A stretch of DNA of 64,000 nucleotides from Gottfriedia endophytica (GTDB taxonomy: Bacteria > Bacillota > Bacilli > Bacillales > Bacillaceae_G): positions 327,215-391,214 of the forward strand of contig NZ_JAGIYQ010000003.1 in the NCBI RefSeq assembly GCF_017814275.1, in the 5' to 3' direction. Of the stretch, positions 32,647 through 42,680 are shown one piece after another. A model generated the notes under the pieces. The model was not told where the DNA came from and searched no databases. It saw only the letters and a program-made list of their open reading frames with translations. The translations under genes were made by a program, and so were the position numbers. Each line of letters opens with the position of its first letter. The stretch's first letter is position 1.

Positions 32647-33600
32647 ATGACTAGAATCGTATTTATGGGTACACCGGATTTTTCAGTAAATGTCTTAAGA
32701 ACATTAATTGAAGAAAAATATAATGTAGTGGGTGTAGTTACGCAACCAGACCGTCCAGTAGGTCGAAAAAGAGTATTAACACCTCCACCTGTAAAGGTTG
32801 AAGCTTTAAAACATGATATTCCTGTTTTCCAACCAGAGAAAATAAGATTGGCAGAAGAAGTAGAAAAGGTATTAGCATTAGAACCAGATTTAATTGTCAC
32901 TGCTGCATTTGGACAAATTTTACCTAAGGAAATTTTAGAAACACCTAAATTTGGCTGTATTAATGTTCATGCATCTCTACTTCCTGAGCTAAGGGGTGGG
33001 GCACCAATTCATTATTCAATTATCCAAGGTAAAAAAGAAACTGGTGTCACTATTATGTATATGGTTGAGAAACTTGATGCTGGTGATATGATTTCTAAAG
33101 TAGTTGTTCCAATTGAAGAAAGAGATCATGTTGGGACACTGCATGATAAATTAAGTGTGGCAGGTGCAGAATTGCTTTCACAAACAATTCCAAACTTATT
33201 AAATGGAGAAATTAATCCTGAGAAACAAGATGAAAGCAAAGCTACATTTGCATGGAATATTAAAAGAGAAGAAGAGAAAATTGATTGGACAAAAACAGGT
33301 GAAGAAATTTATAATCATGTCCGAGGTTTACACCCATGGCCAGTCGCTTATACTACACTAAACGGAGATGTCATGAAAGTTTGGTGGAGTGAAAAAGTAA
33401 TAACTTCTAAAAATGCAAAGCCTGGTGAAATCATTGAGGTTGAAGCTGATGGTTTTATCGTATCAACAGGAAATGATGTAGCTATTAAAATTACAGATTT
33501 ACAACCAGCTGGTAAAAAACGTATGGACGCTAAGCAATATTTAAATGGAGCGGGATCGTTTATTACAGTTGGAATGAAGTTAGGAGACGTACATGAGTAA
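32647..33600 (+). CDS. fmt: Methionyl-tRNA formyltransferase
   Basis: A 317-residue enzyme formylating initiator Met-tRNA with 10-formyl-THF. It begins [13 protein letters not shown]. The formyl-binding signature [17 protein letters not shown] lies near residue 108, and the C-terminal tRNA-binding OB-fold domain covers about 205-317. ATG 32647 is preceded by AAGGGTAGG. Its 3' end overlaps rsmB by eight bases, continuing the def-fmt-rsmB operon. Confidence 0.96.
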   Translation: MTRIVFMGTPDFSVNVLRTLIEEKYNVVGVVTQPDRPVGRKRVLTPPPVKVEALKHDIPVFQPEKIRLAEEVEKVLALEPDLIVTAAFGQILPKEILETPKFGCINVHASLLPELRGGAPIHYSIIQGKKETGVTIMYMVEKLDAGDMISKVVVPIEERDHVGTLHDKLSVAGAELLSQTIPNLLNGEINPEKQDESKATFAWNIKREEEKIDWTKTGEEIYNHVRGLHPWPVAYTTLNGDVMKVWWSEKVITSKNAKPGEIIEVEADGFIVSTGNDVAIKITDLQPAGKKRMDAKQYLNGAGSFITVGMKLGDVHE

Positions 33601-34939
33601 AAATGTAAGAGAGATTGCCCTTGATGCACTTCTTTCCGTTTATAAAAACCAATCATACAGCAACTTGCTTTTAAATAATGTCATTAATAAAAATGATTTA
33701 TCACAAGCTGATACTGGTTTATTAACTGAAATAGTATATGGAACGATTCAAAGAAATCGATATTTGGAATATGCTTTAAATCCATTTATCGCAAATCAAA
33801 AGAAATTACAAGATTGGGTGAAAGTTTTATTAAAGCTATCCCTTTATCAGTTGCAATTTTTAGATCGTATTCCTGCTCATGCGGTATTAAATGAAGCTGT
33901 AGAAATTGCAAAAAAACGTGGTCATAAAGGAATTTCTTCATTAGTTAATGGCGTTCTAAGAAATATTCAACGTAATGGAACTAGATCGATTGACGAAATA
34001 GAAAATCCGGTTGAAAGAATTGCTGTTGCTACAAACCATCCAGAATGGTTAGTAAGTCTTTGGATGAAAGAGTTTGGTGAAGAGGAAACAATTAAAATGT
34101 GTGAAGAAAACATCAAACCTCCATTTCAAACTGCGCGTGTGAATACGAGTAAGATTTCTAAAGAAGAAGCGATCAAAATGTTACAGCAAGAAGGAGTAGA
34201 AGTTGAAACAGGTGACTTATCTCCTTTTGCCATCAAAATATTAGAAGGAAATGTTGCCTTTACTAACGCATTTAAAGAAGGATATATTTCAATTCAAGAT
34301 GAAAGTTCAATGCTTGTTGGGCAAGCACTAGGTGTAAAAGCTGGTGAGACAGTACTTGATACATGTGCTGCTCCGGGAGGTAAATCAGCTCATATTGCTG
34401 AGTTGTTAAATAATACTGGTTCAGTAACTTCACTTGATTTGCATAAGCATAAAGTGAAATTAATAAAAGAACAAGCTAACAGACTAGGACTATCAAATAT
34501 TCATGCCTTCACATTAGATGCTCGAAAAGCACCTGAAGAGTTTGATGGACAACAATTTGATAAAGTATTAGTTGATGCACCATGTTCAGGATTAGGTGTT
34601 ATAAGAAGAAAACCTGATATCCTTTTGAAAAAAGAAAAAGTAGACGTGGAAAATTTACAACGTATACAAGGTGATATATTACATGAAGCTTCAAAACTTG
34701 TGAAATCACAAGGAGTTCTAGTTTACTCTACTTGTACTGTAGGGCAAGAAGAAAATGCCTGCGTTGTACAAAGTTTCTTAGAAACACATCATGATTTTGA
34801 ATTAGATCCAACTTTAGAAAATGATTTACCAATAGAAATAAACCAATGTACAAACGTTAAAAATGGGTATGTACAAATACTCCCTCATTACTTTGGGACG
34901 GACGGATTTTTTATTGCAAGATTAAGAAAGAAGGTGTAA
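33593..34939 (+). CDS. rsmB: 16S rRNA (cytosine-967-C5) methyltransferase
   Basis: A 448-residue RsmB/Sun protein. An N-terminal NusB-like RNA-binding domain (about 1-140) precedes the SAM-dependent methyltransferase. Visible motifs are [17 protein letters not shown] (motif I), the catalytic [16 protein letters not shown] (first Cys) and VYSTCTV (second Cys). ATG 33593 lies inside the end of fmt. The next gene rlmN starts three bases after its stop. Confidence 0.95.
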   Translation: MSKNVREIALDALLSVYKNQSYSNLLLNNVINKNDLSQADTGLLTEIVYGTIQRNRYLEYALNPFIANQKKLQDWVKVLLKLSLYQLQFLDRIPAHAVLNEAVEIAKKRGHKGISSLVNGVLRNIQRNGTRSIDEIENPVERIAVATNHPEWLVSLWMKEFGEEETIKMCEENIKPPFQTARVNTSKISKEEAIKMLQQEGVEVETGDLSPFAIKILEGNVAFTNAFKEGYISIQDESSMLVGQALGVKAGETVLDTCAAPGGKSAHIAELLNNTGSVTSLDLHKHKVKLIKEQANRLGLSNIHAFTLDARKAPEEFDGQQFDKVLVDAPCSGLGVIRRKPDILLKKEKVDVENLQRIQGDILHEASKLVKSQGVLVYSTCTVGQEENACVVQSFLETHHDFELDPTLENDLPIEINQCTNVKNGYVQILPHYFGTDGFFIARLRKKV

Positions 34940-34941
34940 CT

Positions 34942-36033
34942 TTGAAAGTAGAAGATACTTCATTAGTTAAAGCAAATAAAGCAGCACAAAAACCATCAAT
35001 TTATTCGTTAAAAATAAAGGATTTAGAAGAATGGTTGAAGGAAAATAAACAGCAGGTTTTCCGTGGAAAACAAATTTATAATTGGCTATATACTCAACGT
35101 GTTGATAGCTTTGAAGAAATGGCTAATTTGCCTAAAGAATTGCGCCAATTATTAAATGATCAATTTGAAATCACAACGCTTAAAACACTTGTTCAACAAA
35201 CATCTTCTGATGGAACGATGAAATTTTTATTTGAGCTTCATGATGGTTACTCAATAGAAACAGTATTAATGAGACACAATTATGGTAATTCTGTATGTGT
35301 AACAACACAAGTTGGTTGTCGCATCGGCTGTACATTTTGCGCTTCGACTCTTGGTGGTTTAAAAAGAAATCTAGAAGCTGGCGAAATAGTAGCACAAGTA
35401 CTAAATGTACAACGTGCTGTTGATGAAACAGAAGAGCGTGTAAGTTCAATCGTTGTAATGGGTATCGGTGAACCATTTGATAATTATGATGGTTTAATGG
35501 ATTTCCTTCGTATTGTAAATGATGATAAAGGTCTTAATATCGGAGCAAGACATATCACGGTTTCTACAAGTGGTATTATTCCCAAAATTTATCAATTTGC
35601 TGATGAAGGCTTACAAATTAATTTTGCTATTTCTTTACATGCACCAAATACAGAATTACGATCTAAACTAATGCCAATTAACCGTGCTTATAAATTGCCG
35701 GAGTTAATGGATGCAGTTAATTATTATACAAATAAAACAGGTAGACGTGTAACATTTGAATATGGGTTAATGGGTGGAGTTAATGACCAAAACGAGCATG
35801 CAGAGGAATTAGCGAAACTATTAAAAGGTGTAAAATGTCACGTGAACTTAATACCGATTAACTATGTTCCTGAGCGTAATTATGTTAGAACACCTAGAGA
35901 ACAAATATTTGCTTTTGAAAAAGTTTTAAAACAACGTGGAATCAATGTAACAATTCGTCGAGAGCAAGGGCATGATATTGATGCTGCATGTGGTCAATTG
36001 CGTGCGAAGGAGCGTAAAGAGGAGACGAGGTGA
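34942..36033 (+). CDS. rlmN: Dual-specificity RNA methyltransferase RlmN (m2A 23S rRNA / tRNA)
   Basis: A 363-residue radical-SAM enzyme that methylates A2503 of 23S rRNA and A37 of some tRNAs. The radical-SAM cluster motif [10 protein letters not shown] is near residue 130. The methylated-Cys position is present in the C-terminal block AACGQLRAK. The start is TTG 34942, with AAGGTG-type sequence upstream; the first 20 residues are a poorly conserved extension. It overlaps nothing but is spaced by only a few bases from both neighbours. Confidence 0.94.
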   Translation: MKVEDTSLVKANKAAQKPSIYSLKIKDLEEWLKENKQQVFRGKQIYNWLYTQRVDSFEEMANLPKELRQLLNDQFEITTLKTLVQQTSSDGTMKFLFELHDGYSIETVLMRHNYGNSVCVTTQVGCRIGCTFCASTLGGLKRNLEAGEIVAQVLNVQRAVDETEERVSSIVVMGIGEPFDNYDGLMDFLRIVNDDKGLNIGARHITVSTSGIIPKIYQFADEGLQINFAISLHAPNTELRSKLMPINRAYKLPELMDAVNYYTNKTGRRVTFEYGLMGGVNDQNEHAEELAKLLKGVKCHVNLIPINYVPERNYVRTPREQIFAFEKVLKQRGINVTIRREQGHDIDAACGQLRAKERKEETR

Positions 36034-36037
36034 AAGG

Positions 36038-36790
36038 ATGCAAACCTTTTTTCAAACTGATAAGGGGAAAGTACGCCAACACAACGAAGATTGTGTAGGC
36101 GTATTTACTAATGAGTCACAAAATGTTTTGGCTGTTGTTGCAGATGGGATGGGTGGTCATTTAGCTGGCGATGTTGCTAGTAAAATGGCGATTGAATTCC
36201 TTGAATCTGAATGGAAAAAAACAAGTAACTTTAATACACCTAGAGAAGCTGAAAATTGGTTAAGCACATTCATTGATGAGTTAAATTCAAAGTTGTATAC
36301 TCATGCAGAAAGTCATGAGGAATGTAAAGGGATGGGTACAACACTTGTTGCTATCATTTGTACGTATCAATTTTTTACAATTGCCCATATTGGTGATAGT
36401 CGTTGCTATTTTAAAGATAGTGATGGCTTCACTCAAATTACAGATGATCATACACTTGTCGCTGAATTGGTGAAGTCTGGACAAATTTCTAAAGAAGATG
36501 CTGAAATTCATCCAAGAAAGAATGTTATTACGAGAGCTCTTGGTACTGAAGAAACTGTAAAATTGGATGTAAAAACTCTCACTTGGGAAGGCGAAGATAC
36601 TCTTCTATTATGTTCAGATGGTTTATCTAATAAAATTTCTTTTGAAAAGCTAGAAGAATTAATTTATTCATCTAATGAACTTAAACTAATAGGAAATGAG
36701 CTAGTTTCTTTAGCAAATGGTCTTGGGGGCGAAGATAACATTTCACTAGCAATTGTTAAATACAATCAATCAATAAATCAGAAAGGATGA
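36038..36790 (+). CDS. prpC: PP2C-family Ser/Thr phosphatase PrpC
   Basis: A 250-residue metal-dependent phosphatase reversing PrkC phosphorylation. Metal-binding aspartates lie in RQHNEDCVGVF, VVADGMGGHLAGD, AHIGDSRCYF, LLLCSDGLSN and GGEDNISLAIV, the full PP2C set. ATG 36038 has GAGGTGAAAGG upstream; the longer open frame upstream overlaps rlmN in another frame. It overlaps the beginning of prkC, the usual phosphatase-kinase pair. Confidence 0.95.
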   Translation: MQTFFQTDKGKVRQHNEDCVGVFTNESQNVLAVVADGMGGHLAGDVASKMAIEFLESEWKKTSNFNTPREAENWLSTFIDELNSKLYTHAESHEECKGMGTTLVAIICTYQFFTIAHIGDSRCYFKDSDGFTQITDDHTLVAELVKSGQISKEDAEIHPRKNVITRALGTEETVKLDVKTLTWEGEDTLLLCSDGLSNKISFEKLEELIYSSNELKLIGNELVSLANGLGGEDNISLAIVKYNQSINQKG

Positions 36791-36792
36791 TG

Positions 36793-38778
36793 ATGAACTT
36801 GATGATTGGAAAACGCCTTAACGATCGATATAAAATCTTAAAATTAATAGGCAGCGGCGGAATGTCCATCGTATATTTAGCCCATGACATGATATTAGAT
36901 CGTGACGTAGCTGTTAAAATGTTACGCCTAGACTATTCAGATGATCCTGATTTTTTGAGACGATTTCAACGAGAAGCATATTCAGTTACTACTTTGTCGC
37001 ATCCGAATATAGTAAGCTCGTATGATGTTGGTGAAGAGAACGGATTGCATTATATAGTAATGGAGTATGTTAAAGGGGAAACATTAAAAGAATACATACA
37101 AAGGAATTATCCAATTGACATAGAAACTGTTTTAAAAATTATGGAGCAGTTAACTTCGGCGATTGCACACGCACATCATTTCCAAATCGTTCACCGAGAT
37201 ATAAAGCCGCAAAATATTTTAATAAACAGTGATGGTAAGGTGAAAGTAACTGATTTTGGAATTGCAACTGCATCCACATCAGTTACCATTACTCAAACGA
37301 ATACTGTCCTTGGCTCAGTACATTATATTTCACCTGAGCAAGCAAGGGGTGGCATTGCAAATAAAAAAACAGATATCTATTCTTTAGGAATTGTCATGTT
37401 TGAACTACTAACAGGTAGAGTACCTTTTTCGGGTGAATCAGTAGTTTCCATTGCATTAAAGCACTTGCAAAGTGAGGTTCCTCCTCCATCTAGATGGAAT
37501 GATACGATTCCACAAAGTGTCGAGAATATTGTATTAAAAGCAACTGCCAAAGATCCTTTTTATCGATATGAATCAGTTGATGAAATGAAATTAGATGTTC
37601 AAACAGCTTTAGATCAAGATCGAAAAAATGAAAAGAAATATGTCATACCAAGTAACAATGAAGAAACAAAAATAATTCCAATTATAAAGGATGTACCTAA
37701 TACGAATGATGAAGATACGGTTATTATTCCTGTACAAAAAGGAAAAGATAATGTAGTTTCATCGAATAATAAAATTCAAGATAAAAAGAATAAGAAAAAA
37801 ACGAAAAATAATAAAAAAAATCGTTTTGCAAAATTTATAATCGGTATTTTTATTGTTTTGACGATCGGTGGTTTATTAGCGATTACTGTTATACCAGCTT
37901 TATTTTTGCCAAACGACATTGAGATTCCAGATGTTAGAAATATGACTTACGAAAATGCTGTCACGCTACTTGCCTCAAAAGGTTTAAAAGTTAATGATCC
38001 AAAAGAAATATCTGATAATGAAATTGAAAAAGGTAAGGTAGTGAAAACATCACCGGGTATAGGCGAAACCGTTAAAGAAAAATCTTCAATCACAATTTAT
38101 AAGTCTTCAGGTAAGCAAAGTGGTGAAATGGAGGATCTCACTGGTTATCAATATGATTCGATAAAAGATCGGCTTAAAAGCGACTATAAATCAGTAACTA
38201 CACACTATGTTGAAAATGACGCATCTGAAGGTGAAATTGTTGATCAATCACCAAAAGCTGGTGATGCTGTTGTGCAAAGTGATGAAGATTTAGAAGTATG
38301 GATAAGTAAAGGTCATTCATCTTTTGGCATCAGGGATTTAACAGGTTGGACTAAAGGTGATGTTAATTCTTATAAGAAAGAAAATAATCTAAAAGTAATT
38401 TTCCAAGACCAGCAGTCAGACACTGTTGATAATGGTCTAGTTATATCACAGACACCAAGTGCGGGATCCCAAGTAAAAGAAGGCGATTCGATTATTGTCG
38501 TTCTTTCATCTGGAGCACCGATACAAAAACCTAAGGAAGTTTTAATCAAAGTTCAAGTACCTTATATGCCTTCAGTGCCAGATGCTCCGGAAACTATACA
38601 GGTATATATTACGGATGCTAAGAATACAGGAGACAAGCCTGCTATTACAAGAACAATTACGGAAACAACACCAATTTCTTTCACACTAACTATTCTGCCT
38701 GGCCAAACAGCTTCTTATAAAATTTTAGGTGATGGTCAAGTAAAAGAAATTGTACCAAAACAAAATGAACCATATTAA
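36793..38778 (+). CDS. prkC: PASTA-domain Ser/Thr protein kinase PrkC
   Basis: A membrane Hanks-type kinase of about 661 residues. The kinase domain (about 8-270) has the glycine loop GSGGMSIVY, VKML lysine, HRDIKPQN catalytic loop, DFG and SPEQARGG. A lysine-rich juxtamembrane linker precedes one transmembrane helix (about 350-372). Three extracellular PASTA repeats follow (starting IPDVRNMTYENA, DLTGYQYDS, DLTGWTKGD), then a C-terminal Ig-like tail. It senses muropeptides and controls germination and wall metabolism in B. subtilis. Three consecutive ATGs occur (36787, 36790, 36793); I prefer the third because GAAAGG lies six bases before it. Confidence 0.94.
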   Translation: MNLMIGKRLNDRYKILKLIGSGGMSIVYLAHDMILDRDVAVKMLRLDYSDDPDFLRRFQREAYSVTTLSHPNIVSSYDVGEENGLHYIVMEYVKGETLKEYIQRNYPIDIETVLKIMEQLTSAIAHAHHFQIVHRDIKPQNILINSDGKVKVTDFGIATASTSVTITQTNTVLGSVHYISPEQARGGIANKKTDIYSLGIVMFELLTGRVPFSGESVVSIALKHLQSEVPPPSRWNDTIPQSVENIVLKATAKDPFYRYESVDEMKLDVQTALDQDRKNEKKYVIPSNNEETKIIPIIKDVPNTNDEDTVIIPVQKGKDNVVSSNNKIQDKKNKKKTKNNKKNRFAKFIIGIFIVLTIGGLLAITVIPALFLPNDIEIPDVRNMTYENAVTLLASKGLKVNDPKEISDNEIEKGKVVKTSPGIGETVKEKSSITIYKSSGKQSGEMEDLTGYQYDSIKDRLKSDYKSVTTHYVENDASEGEIVDQSPKAGDAVVQSDEDLEVWISKGHSSFGIRDLTGWTKGDVNSYKKENNLKVIFQDQQSDTVDNGLVISQTPSAGSQVKEGDSIIVVLSSGAPIQKPKEVLIKVQVPYMPSVPDAPETIQVYITDAKNTGDKPAITRTITETTPISFTLTILPGQTASYKILGDGQVKEIVPKQNEPY

Positions 38779-38807
38779 TCGTATTAAACAAACTTAGGAG
38801 TGAATTT

Positions 38808-39689
38808 ATGCCAGAAGGCAAAATTATTAAAGCATTAAGTGGTTTTTATTATGTAGAATCAAGCGAGGGGATTGTTACTTGTAGAGGAAGAGGAAATTTT
38901 CGAAACAAGAAAATTACCCCGCTTGTTGGAGATCATGCCATATACCATATAGAAAAAAGTGGAGAAGGTTACTTATTAGAGATTAAAGACAGAAAAAATG
39001 AACTTGTTAGACCTCCAATTGCAAATGTAGATCAAGCAATACTTGTTTTTTCTGCAGTTGAGCCAGATTTTTCTCCAGTCCTTTTGGATCGATTTTTGGT
39101 TTTAATCGAGTTTAATGAAATAAAACCAATTATCGTTATAACAAAAATCGATTTATTATCTGAGGAAGCATTAAAAAAGATTAACGCATATGCAGACTAT
39201 TATCGTCAAATAGGTTATGAAGTCCTATTAACATCTTCTAAAACTGAAGAAGGTGTTGAACTAGTTCAACCGATGTTGGCCAAGAAAATATCAGTGTTTG
39301 CTGGTCAATCTGGGGTTGGAAAATCGACTTTACTAAATGCTTTAAAACCTAACTTAGATTTAAAAACAGGAATCATTTCTTCCCACTTAGGTAGAGGAAA
39401 GCATACAACAAGACACGTAGAATTAATTGAGATTGGAGAAGGTCTTGTTGCAGATACACCTGGTTTTAGTTCGTTAGATTTTATTGATATTGAGGTAGAA
39501 GACCTTTCTTATTGTTTTATTGAAATGAGAGAAAGAAGTAACGCATGTAAATTTAGAGGATGTACTCACTTAGCAGAGCCTAAATGTGCCATAAAAGAAT
39601 CAATTGAAAACGGAGAAATATCTTCTGATCGATACGAACATTATAAATCATTCATCCAAGAAATAAGAGACAGAAAGCCGAGGTACTAA
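38808..39689 (+). CDS. rsgA: Ribosome biogenesis GTPase RsgA (CpgA)
   Basis: A 293-residue circularly permuted GTPase acting late in 30S assembly. An N-terminal OB fold is followed by G4 (TKIDLL), G1 ([14 protein letters not shown]), G3 (DTPGFSS) in permuted order and a C-terminal zinc domain ([14 protein letters not shown]). ATG 38808 has TTAGGAG upstream. It follows prkC, which phosphorylates CpgA in B. subtilis, and lies two bases before rpe. Confidence 0.95.
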   Translation: MPEGKIIKALSGFYYVESSEGIVTCRGRGNFRNKKITPLVGDHAIYHIEKSGEGYLLEIKDRKNELVRPPIANVDQAILVFSAVEPDFSPVLLDRFLVLIEFNEIKPIIVITKIDLLSEEALKKINAYADYYRQIGYEVLLTSSKTEEGVELVQPMLAKKISVFAGQSGVGKSTLLNALKPNLDLKTGIISSHLGRGKHTTRHVELIEIGEGLVADTPGFSSLDFIDIEVEDLSYCFIEMRERSNACKFRGCTHLAEPKCAIKESIENGEISSDRYEHYKSFIQEIRDRKPRY

Positions 39690-39691
39690 AA

Positions 39692-40336
39692 ATGATTAAA
39701 ATTGCACCATCAATATTATCAGCTAATTTTGCGAAATTAGGAGAAGAAATTTTAGACGTTGAACGTGGAGGAGCAGATTACATTCATGTTGATGTAATGG
39801 ATGGCCATTTTGTTCCAAATATTACAATTGGACCATTAATTGTAGATGCAATTCGTCCTGTCACAAAATTACCGTTAGATGTACATTTAATGATCGAAAA
39901 TCCAGATCAATACATTGAACAGTTCGCAAAAGCAGGAGCAGATTACATTACTGTCCATGTTGAAGCATGTAAACATCTTCATAGAACAATCCAATCAATT
40001 AAAGCTCTTGGTGTAAAAGCAGGGGTAGTCATTAATCCAGCTACACCAGTTTCTACAATTGAAAATATTATTGAAGACATTGATATGGTATTACTAATGA
40101 CTGTTAATCCTGGATTTGGTGGACAAAAATTCATTCATTCAGTATTACCAAAAATCAAACAAGTGTCTGATATGGCAAAAGAACGTAATTTACAGGTTGA
40201 AATTGAAGTTGATGGCGGTGTAGATGAGCATACAGCAAAACTTTGTATTGAAGCGGGTGCTACAGTTCTTGTTGCTGGATCAGCAGTTTTTAACAAAGAG
40301 AACCGTAAAGAGGCAATAGCAAAAATTAGAGGTTAA
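39692..40336 (+). CDS. rpe: Ribulose-phosphate 3-epimerase
   Basis: A 214-residue TIM-barrel metalloenzyme interconverting ribulose 5-phosphate and xylulose 5-phosphate in the pentose phosphate pathway. Motifs [30 protein letters not shown] and EVDGGV are all present. ATG 39692 directly follows rsgA. A small hairpin with a T run (AATGCA...TGCATT, 40335-40367) lies after its stop. Confidence 0.96.
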   Translation: MIKIAPSILSANFAKLGEEILDVERGGADYIHVDVMDGHFVPNITIGPLIVDAIRPVTKLPLDVHLMIENPDQYIEQFAKAGADYITVHVEACKHLHRTIQSIKALGVKAGVVINPATPVSTIENIIEDIDMVLLMTVNPGFGGQKFIHSVLPKIKQVSDMAKERNLQVEIEVDGGVDEHTAKLCIEAGATVLVAGSAVFNKENRKEAIAKIRG

Positions 40337-40368
40337 TGCAGTCATTTTGATTGCATTTTCTTTTTTTA
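40335..40368 (+). terminator. Weak terminator between rpe and thiN
   Basis: AATGCA and TGCATT enclose a ten-base loop and are followed by TTCTTTTTTT, overlapping the start of the thiN ribosome binding site. The six-pair stem is short, so termination is probably partial. Confidence 0.5.
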
Positions 40369-40380
40369 GGAGTGAGTAAT

Positions 40381-41022
40381 TTGATTATTCATCTTGTAGG
40401 CGCTGGACCAAGAAATAAAACTCCATTTCGTTCCATTCAAAAAAATGAGAATGAGGTATGGATAGGGGTTGATCGCGGGGCAGGTTATTTATTATCTGAA
40501 GGGATCATTCCTGAAGCGATATTTGGTGATTTTGATTCAATAAGTCAATCACATTTAGAAGAATTAAAAGAAAAGATTGAAAATGTTTTTACTTTTCCCC
40601 CTGAAAAAGATGATACTGATTTAGAATTAGCTTTAAAGTGGGCTTTAGACCAAGGACCAAATAAAATCATGATTCATTGTGTTACTGGTGGACGGCTTGA
40701 TCATGAGTTTGGGAGCATTAATACTTTAGTTAAATACTTGAATCATCATACGGATATCTTGATTTTAGACGACGTTAATGAAATTAAGGTATTAAAAGAG
40801 GGTTCTCATTTATTTAAAAAATCAAATGAATATAAGTACATTTCTTTTTTCTCACTTGGAAACGAAGTGAAAAATTTAACACTTGAAGGCTTTAAGTATC
40901 CACTTACGAATTATTCGTTAAAAGTAGGTTCTTCTTTATGTGTAAGTAATGAAATTTTAAACGAAAGCGGTGCTATTTCTTTTGCAAGTGGCATAGTTTT
41001 GGTAATAAGGAGTAAAGATTAA
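40381..41022 (+). CDS. thiN: Thiamine pyrophosphokinase
   Basis: A 213-residue enzyme making thiamine diphosphate from thiamine and ATP. Family motifs are GVDRGAGYLL, AIFGDFDSIS and KDDTDLELALKWA in the catalytic N-terminal half, and GFKYPLTNY and SNEI in the thiamine-binding C-terminal half. The start is TTG 40381, with AGGAGTGAG upstream; an in-frame TTG at 40351 falls within the terminator-like hairpin and is less likely. Confidence 0.93.
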   Translation: MIIHLVGAGPRNKTPFRSIQKNENEVWIGVDRGAGYLLSEGIIPEAIFGDFDSISQSHLEELKEKIENVFTFPPEKDDTDLELALKWALDQGPNKIMIHCVTGGRLDHEFGSINTLVKYLNHHTDILILDDVNEIKVLKEGSHLFKKSNEYKYISFFSLGNEVKNLTLEGFKYPLTNYSLKVGSSLCVSNEILNESGAISFASGIVLVIRSKD

Positions 41023-41116
41023 AAATCATGACATAGTTTTCGCTCAATGCAAGTAAAATGTATTAGGATTAATCTTTTCCTTAGGTCCTTTTTAGAAAGC
41101 TTGTAGGAGGGAAAGC

Positions 41117-41200
41117 ATGAGATTTTATACAATTAAGTTACCAAAATTTCTTGGCGGGCTTGTGCGTGCAATGCTGAGTACATTTAAGAAAGATAAATAG
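41117..41200 (+). CDS. spoVM: Stage V sporulation protein M (SpoVM)
   Basis: A 27-residue peptide starting MRFYTIKLPKFLGGLVRAML and ending in a Lys-rich tail. It differs from the 26-residue B. subtilis SpoVM by only a few conservative changes. SpoVM is an amphipathic helix that recognises the convex forespore membrane and anchors SpoIVA, the base of the spore coat; it is also a substrate of FtsH. ATG 41117 has TAGGAGGG upstream. Its place between thiN and rpmB is the B. subtilis one. A terminator follows immediately. It is direct evidence that the organism makes endospores. Confidence 0.95.
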   Translation: MRFYTIKLPKFLGGLVRAMLSTFKKDK

Positions 41201-41202
41201 AA

Positions 41203-41230
41203 GGCACCCATTACTTGGGTGTTTTTTATT
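41203..41230 (+). terminator. Terminator after spoVM
   Basis: CACCCA (41205-41210) and TGGGTG (41216-41221) form a compact stem followed by six or more T residues. Confidence 0.75.
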
Positions 41231-41256
41231 TATAGCCATGCCAAGCATTGTTATCG

Positions 41257-41462
41257 TATACATTGTTGCTGTTTTAGAATGTGATAGTTGATACAACTCC
41301 AGGATGATCCCTTTCCGCGTTGGCGTGAGCTAGCCTCCTTGGCAAGCATGCGGGGTCTCAGCCTTCCCGCTATTCCCAAAGGAGTCTCGCACCTTCCGCA
41401 CGAATCAACTTCTGTCTTTAATATTAAATATCTCAAAAGCAACAATCTTTTAGAATAGAACC
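41257..41462 (-). repeat. Interspersed repeat family 1, copy C (reversed)
   Basis: On the minus strand this reads TTCTAAAAGATTGTTGCTTTT, AGAAGTTGATTCGTGCGGAAG, a GC-rich core, and CACATTCTAAAACAGCAAC continuing to TGTATAC, matching copies A and B. The terminal ATTGTTGCTTTT and AAAACAGCAACAAT segments are inverted. It lies between the convergent spoVM and rpmB genes. Confidence 0.8.
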
Positions 41463-41680
41463 TTTTACAAATACCGATATTACTCCTCTTCTTTGGGTGT
41501 TTGCCCAAAATGTGTCCTTGAGATAAACGGGAAGTTTTCACTTTTCTTACTGTCTAGCTCCAACTTCCATCTCCTCGGTCATTTCACAAACACCAAATGA
41601 AGGGAAAAATCACCCTTCTTTTGGTGTTTGCTCCAATGCCTTTCGGAGAAAAGCGGGAAGTTTCCGCTTTTCTTATAAAA
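41463..41680 (+). repeat. Interspersed repeat family 2: partial plus full unit
   Basis: A full unit begins with TGTCTAG at 41551 and runs about 125 bases. Its helices are kept with yet another sequence: outer AACTTCC/GGGAAGTT, middle TCTCC/GGAGA, inner ACCAAATGAAGGG with a CCCTTCTTTTGGT-type arm. Before it, 41463-41550 holds the 3' part of a second unit, cut off where family 1 copy C begins. Confidence 0.75.
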
Positions 41681-41683
41681 TGC

Positions 41684-41716
41684 AAAAAAGCATAGCTTTA
41701 AGCAGCTATGCTTTCG
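41684..41716 (-). terminator. Terminator of rpmB
   Basis: AAAAGCATAGCT (41687-41698) pairs with AGCTATGCTTT (41704-41714). Read on the minus strand the stem runs into TTTTTTGCATTTT. Confidence 0.8.
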
Positions 41717-41737
41717 TGTACGTATAATTGTTATAAA

Positions 41738-41926
41738 TTATACGCGCTCAATTTTACCTGATTTTAATGCTCTCGCTGATACGTAAACACGTTTAGGTTT
41801 ACCATTAACTAAAATACGAACTTTTTGAAGGTTAGCACCCCAAGTACGTTTTGAAGCATTCATAGCGTGAGAGCGACTGTTACCAGAACGAGATTTTCTT
41901 CCTGTAATAACACAAACACGAGCCAT
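41738..41926 (-). CDS. rpmB: 50S ribosomal protein L28
   Basis: A 62-residue L28 protein starting [20 protein letters not shown], with the conserved basic core and the C-terminal [12 protein letters not shown]. One early Cys is present but no CXXC zinc pair, so this is the zinc-independent form. ATG 41926 has AAGGAGGG upstream on the minus strand. It is transcribed against its neighbours, as in B. subtilis. Confidence 0.96.
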   Translation of the reverse strand: MARVCVITGRKSRSGNSRSHAMNASKRTWGANLQKVRILVNGKPKRVYVSARALKSGKIERV

Positions 41927-41994
41927 CTATATCCCTCCTTACATACAAACGGAATAACATTTAAATAGTTATTTTCATTTAGAAATACTACTAT

Positions 41995-42023
41995 AATTTA
42001 TCATAACCATATATAGAATGCAA
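41995..42023 (-). promoter_or_regulatory. Candidate sigma-A promoter of rpmB
   Basis: On the minus strand: TTGCAT (42023-42018), 17-bp spacer, TAAATT (42000-41995), giving a leader of about 60 bases before rpmB. The remaining bases up to yloU (to 42295) are AT-rich; I see no gene in them. Confidence 0.4.
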
Positions 42024-42295
42024 CAGTTATTAAAAAGCATTTCAAGAAAAATTACTTGACATAGGATTGTATAATATACTAAAACTAGTAAAGTGACATC
42101 TTATTTTTTGTTAAAATAGAATTAAAATTGGTTCATATACAGGAGTTGCTTTTTCTGCTGATAAGAGGCTATTTGTGGAATCATTCGTTAAATACATATA
42201 CTTAATAGAATTATTTAGTTAAAAAGTATACAATAATAGATAAGCAAAAAGATTCATAACTACTTGGTACTGAAAAAATAAGGGGGACCAGTAAA

Positions 42296-42658
42296 ATGTC
42301 ATTAGAACTTAAAACACAATATGGATCAATTGAAATTAGTACAGAAGTAATTGCTACAATTGCAGGAGGAGCAGCAACTGATTGCTACGGTATTGTAGGA
42401 ATGGCTTCAAAGAACCAAATAAAAGATGGAATCACAGAGATACTAAGAAAAGAAAACTTTACTAAAGGTGTTATCGTACGTAATACAGGAGAAGATGTAC
42501 ATATAGATATGTATATAATTGTAAGTTACGGAACAAAAATTTCAGAAGTAGCTAGCAATGTACAAAATAAAGTGAAATACACACTTGATCAAACTTTAGG
42601 GCTATCAGTTGATTCTGTTAACATTTTTGTTCAAGGTGTAAAAGTTACGAACATGTAA
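42296..42658 (+). CDS. yloU: YloU, Asp23/Gls24-family protein
   Basis: A 120-residue protein of the Asp23/Gls24 envelope-stress family. Conserved segments are GSIEISTEVIATIAGGAATDCYG near the N terminus and VKYTLDQTLGLSVDSVNIFVQGV at the C terminus. Family members associate with the membrane or with fatty acid kinase. It is 22 bases upstream of fakA, the pairing seen throughout Bacillales. ATG 42296 has AAGGGGG upstream. Confidence 0.92.
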   Translation: MSLELKTQYGSIEISTEVIATIAGGAATDCYGIVGMASKNQIKDGITEILRKENFTKGVIVRNTGEDVHIDMYIIVSYGTKISEVASNVQNKVKYTLDQTLGLSVDSVNIFVQGVKVTNM

Positions 42659-42680
42659 GACACTCTAAGGAGGAGAACTT

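Noticed and set aside
41251..41541. Minus-strand open frame of 96 codons
   Set aside because: It consists of repeat family 1 and part of family 2; there is no ribosome binding site or coding character.
42056..42080. TTGACA followed by TATAAT and TATACT upstream of yloU
   Set aside because: The spacings are 8 and 13 bp, far from the 16-18 bp needed for sigma-A, so I do not call a promoter.
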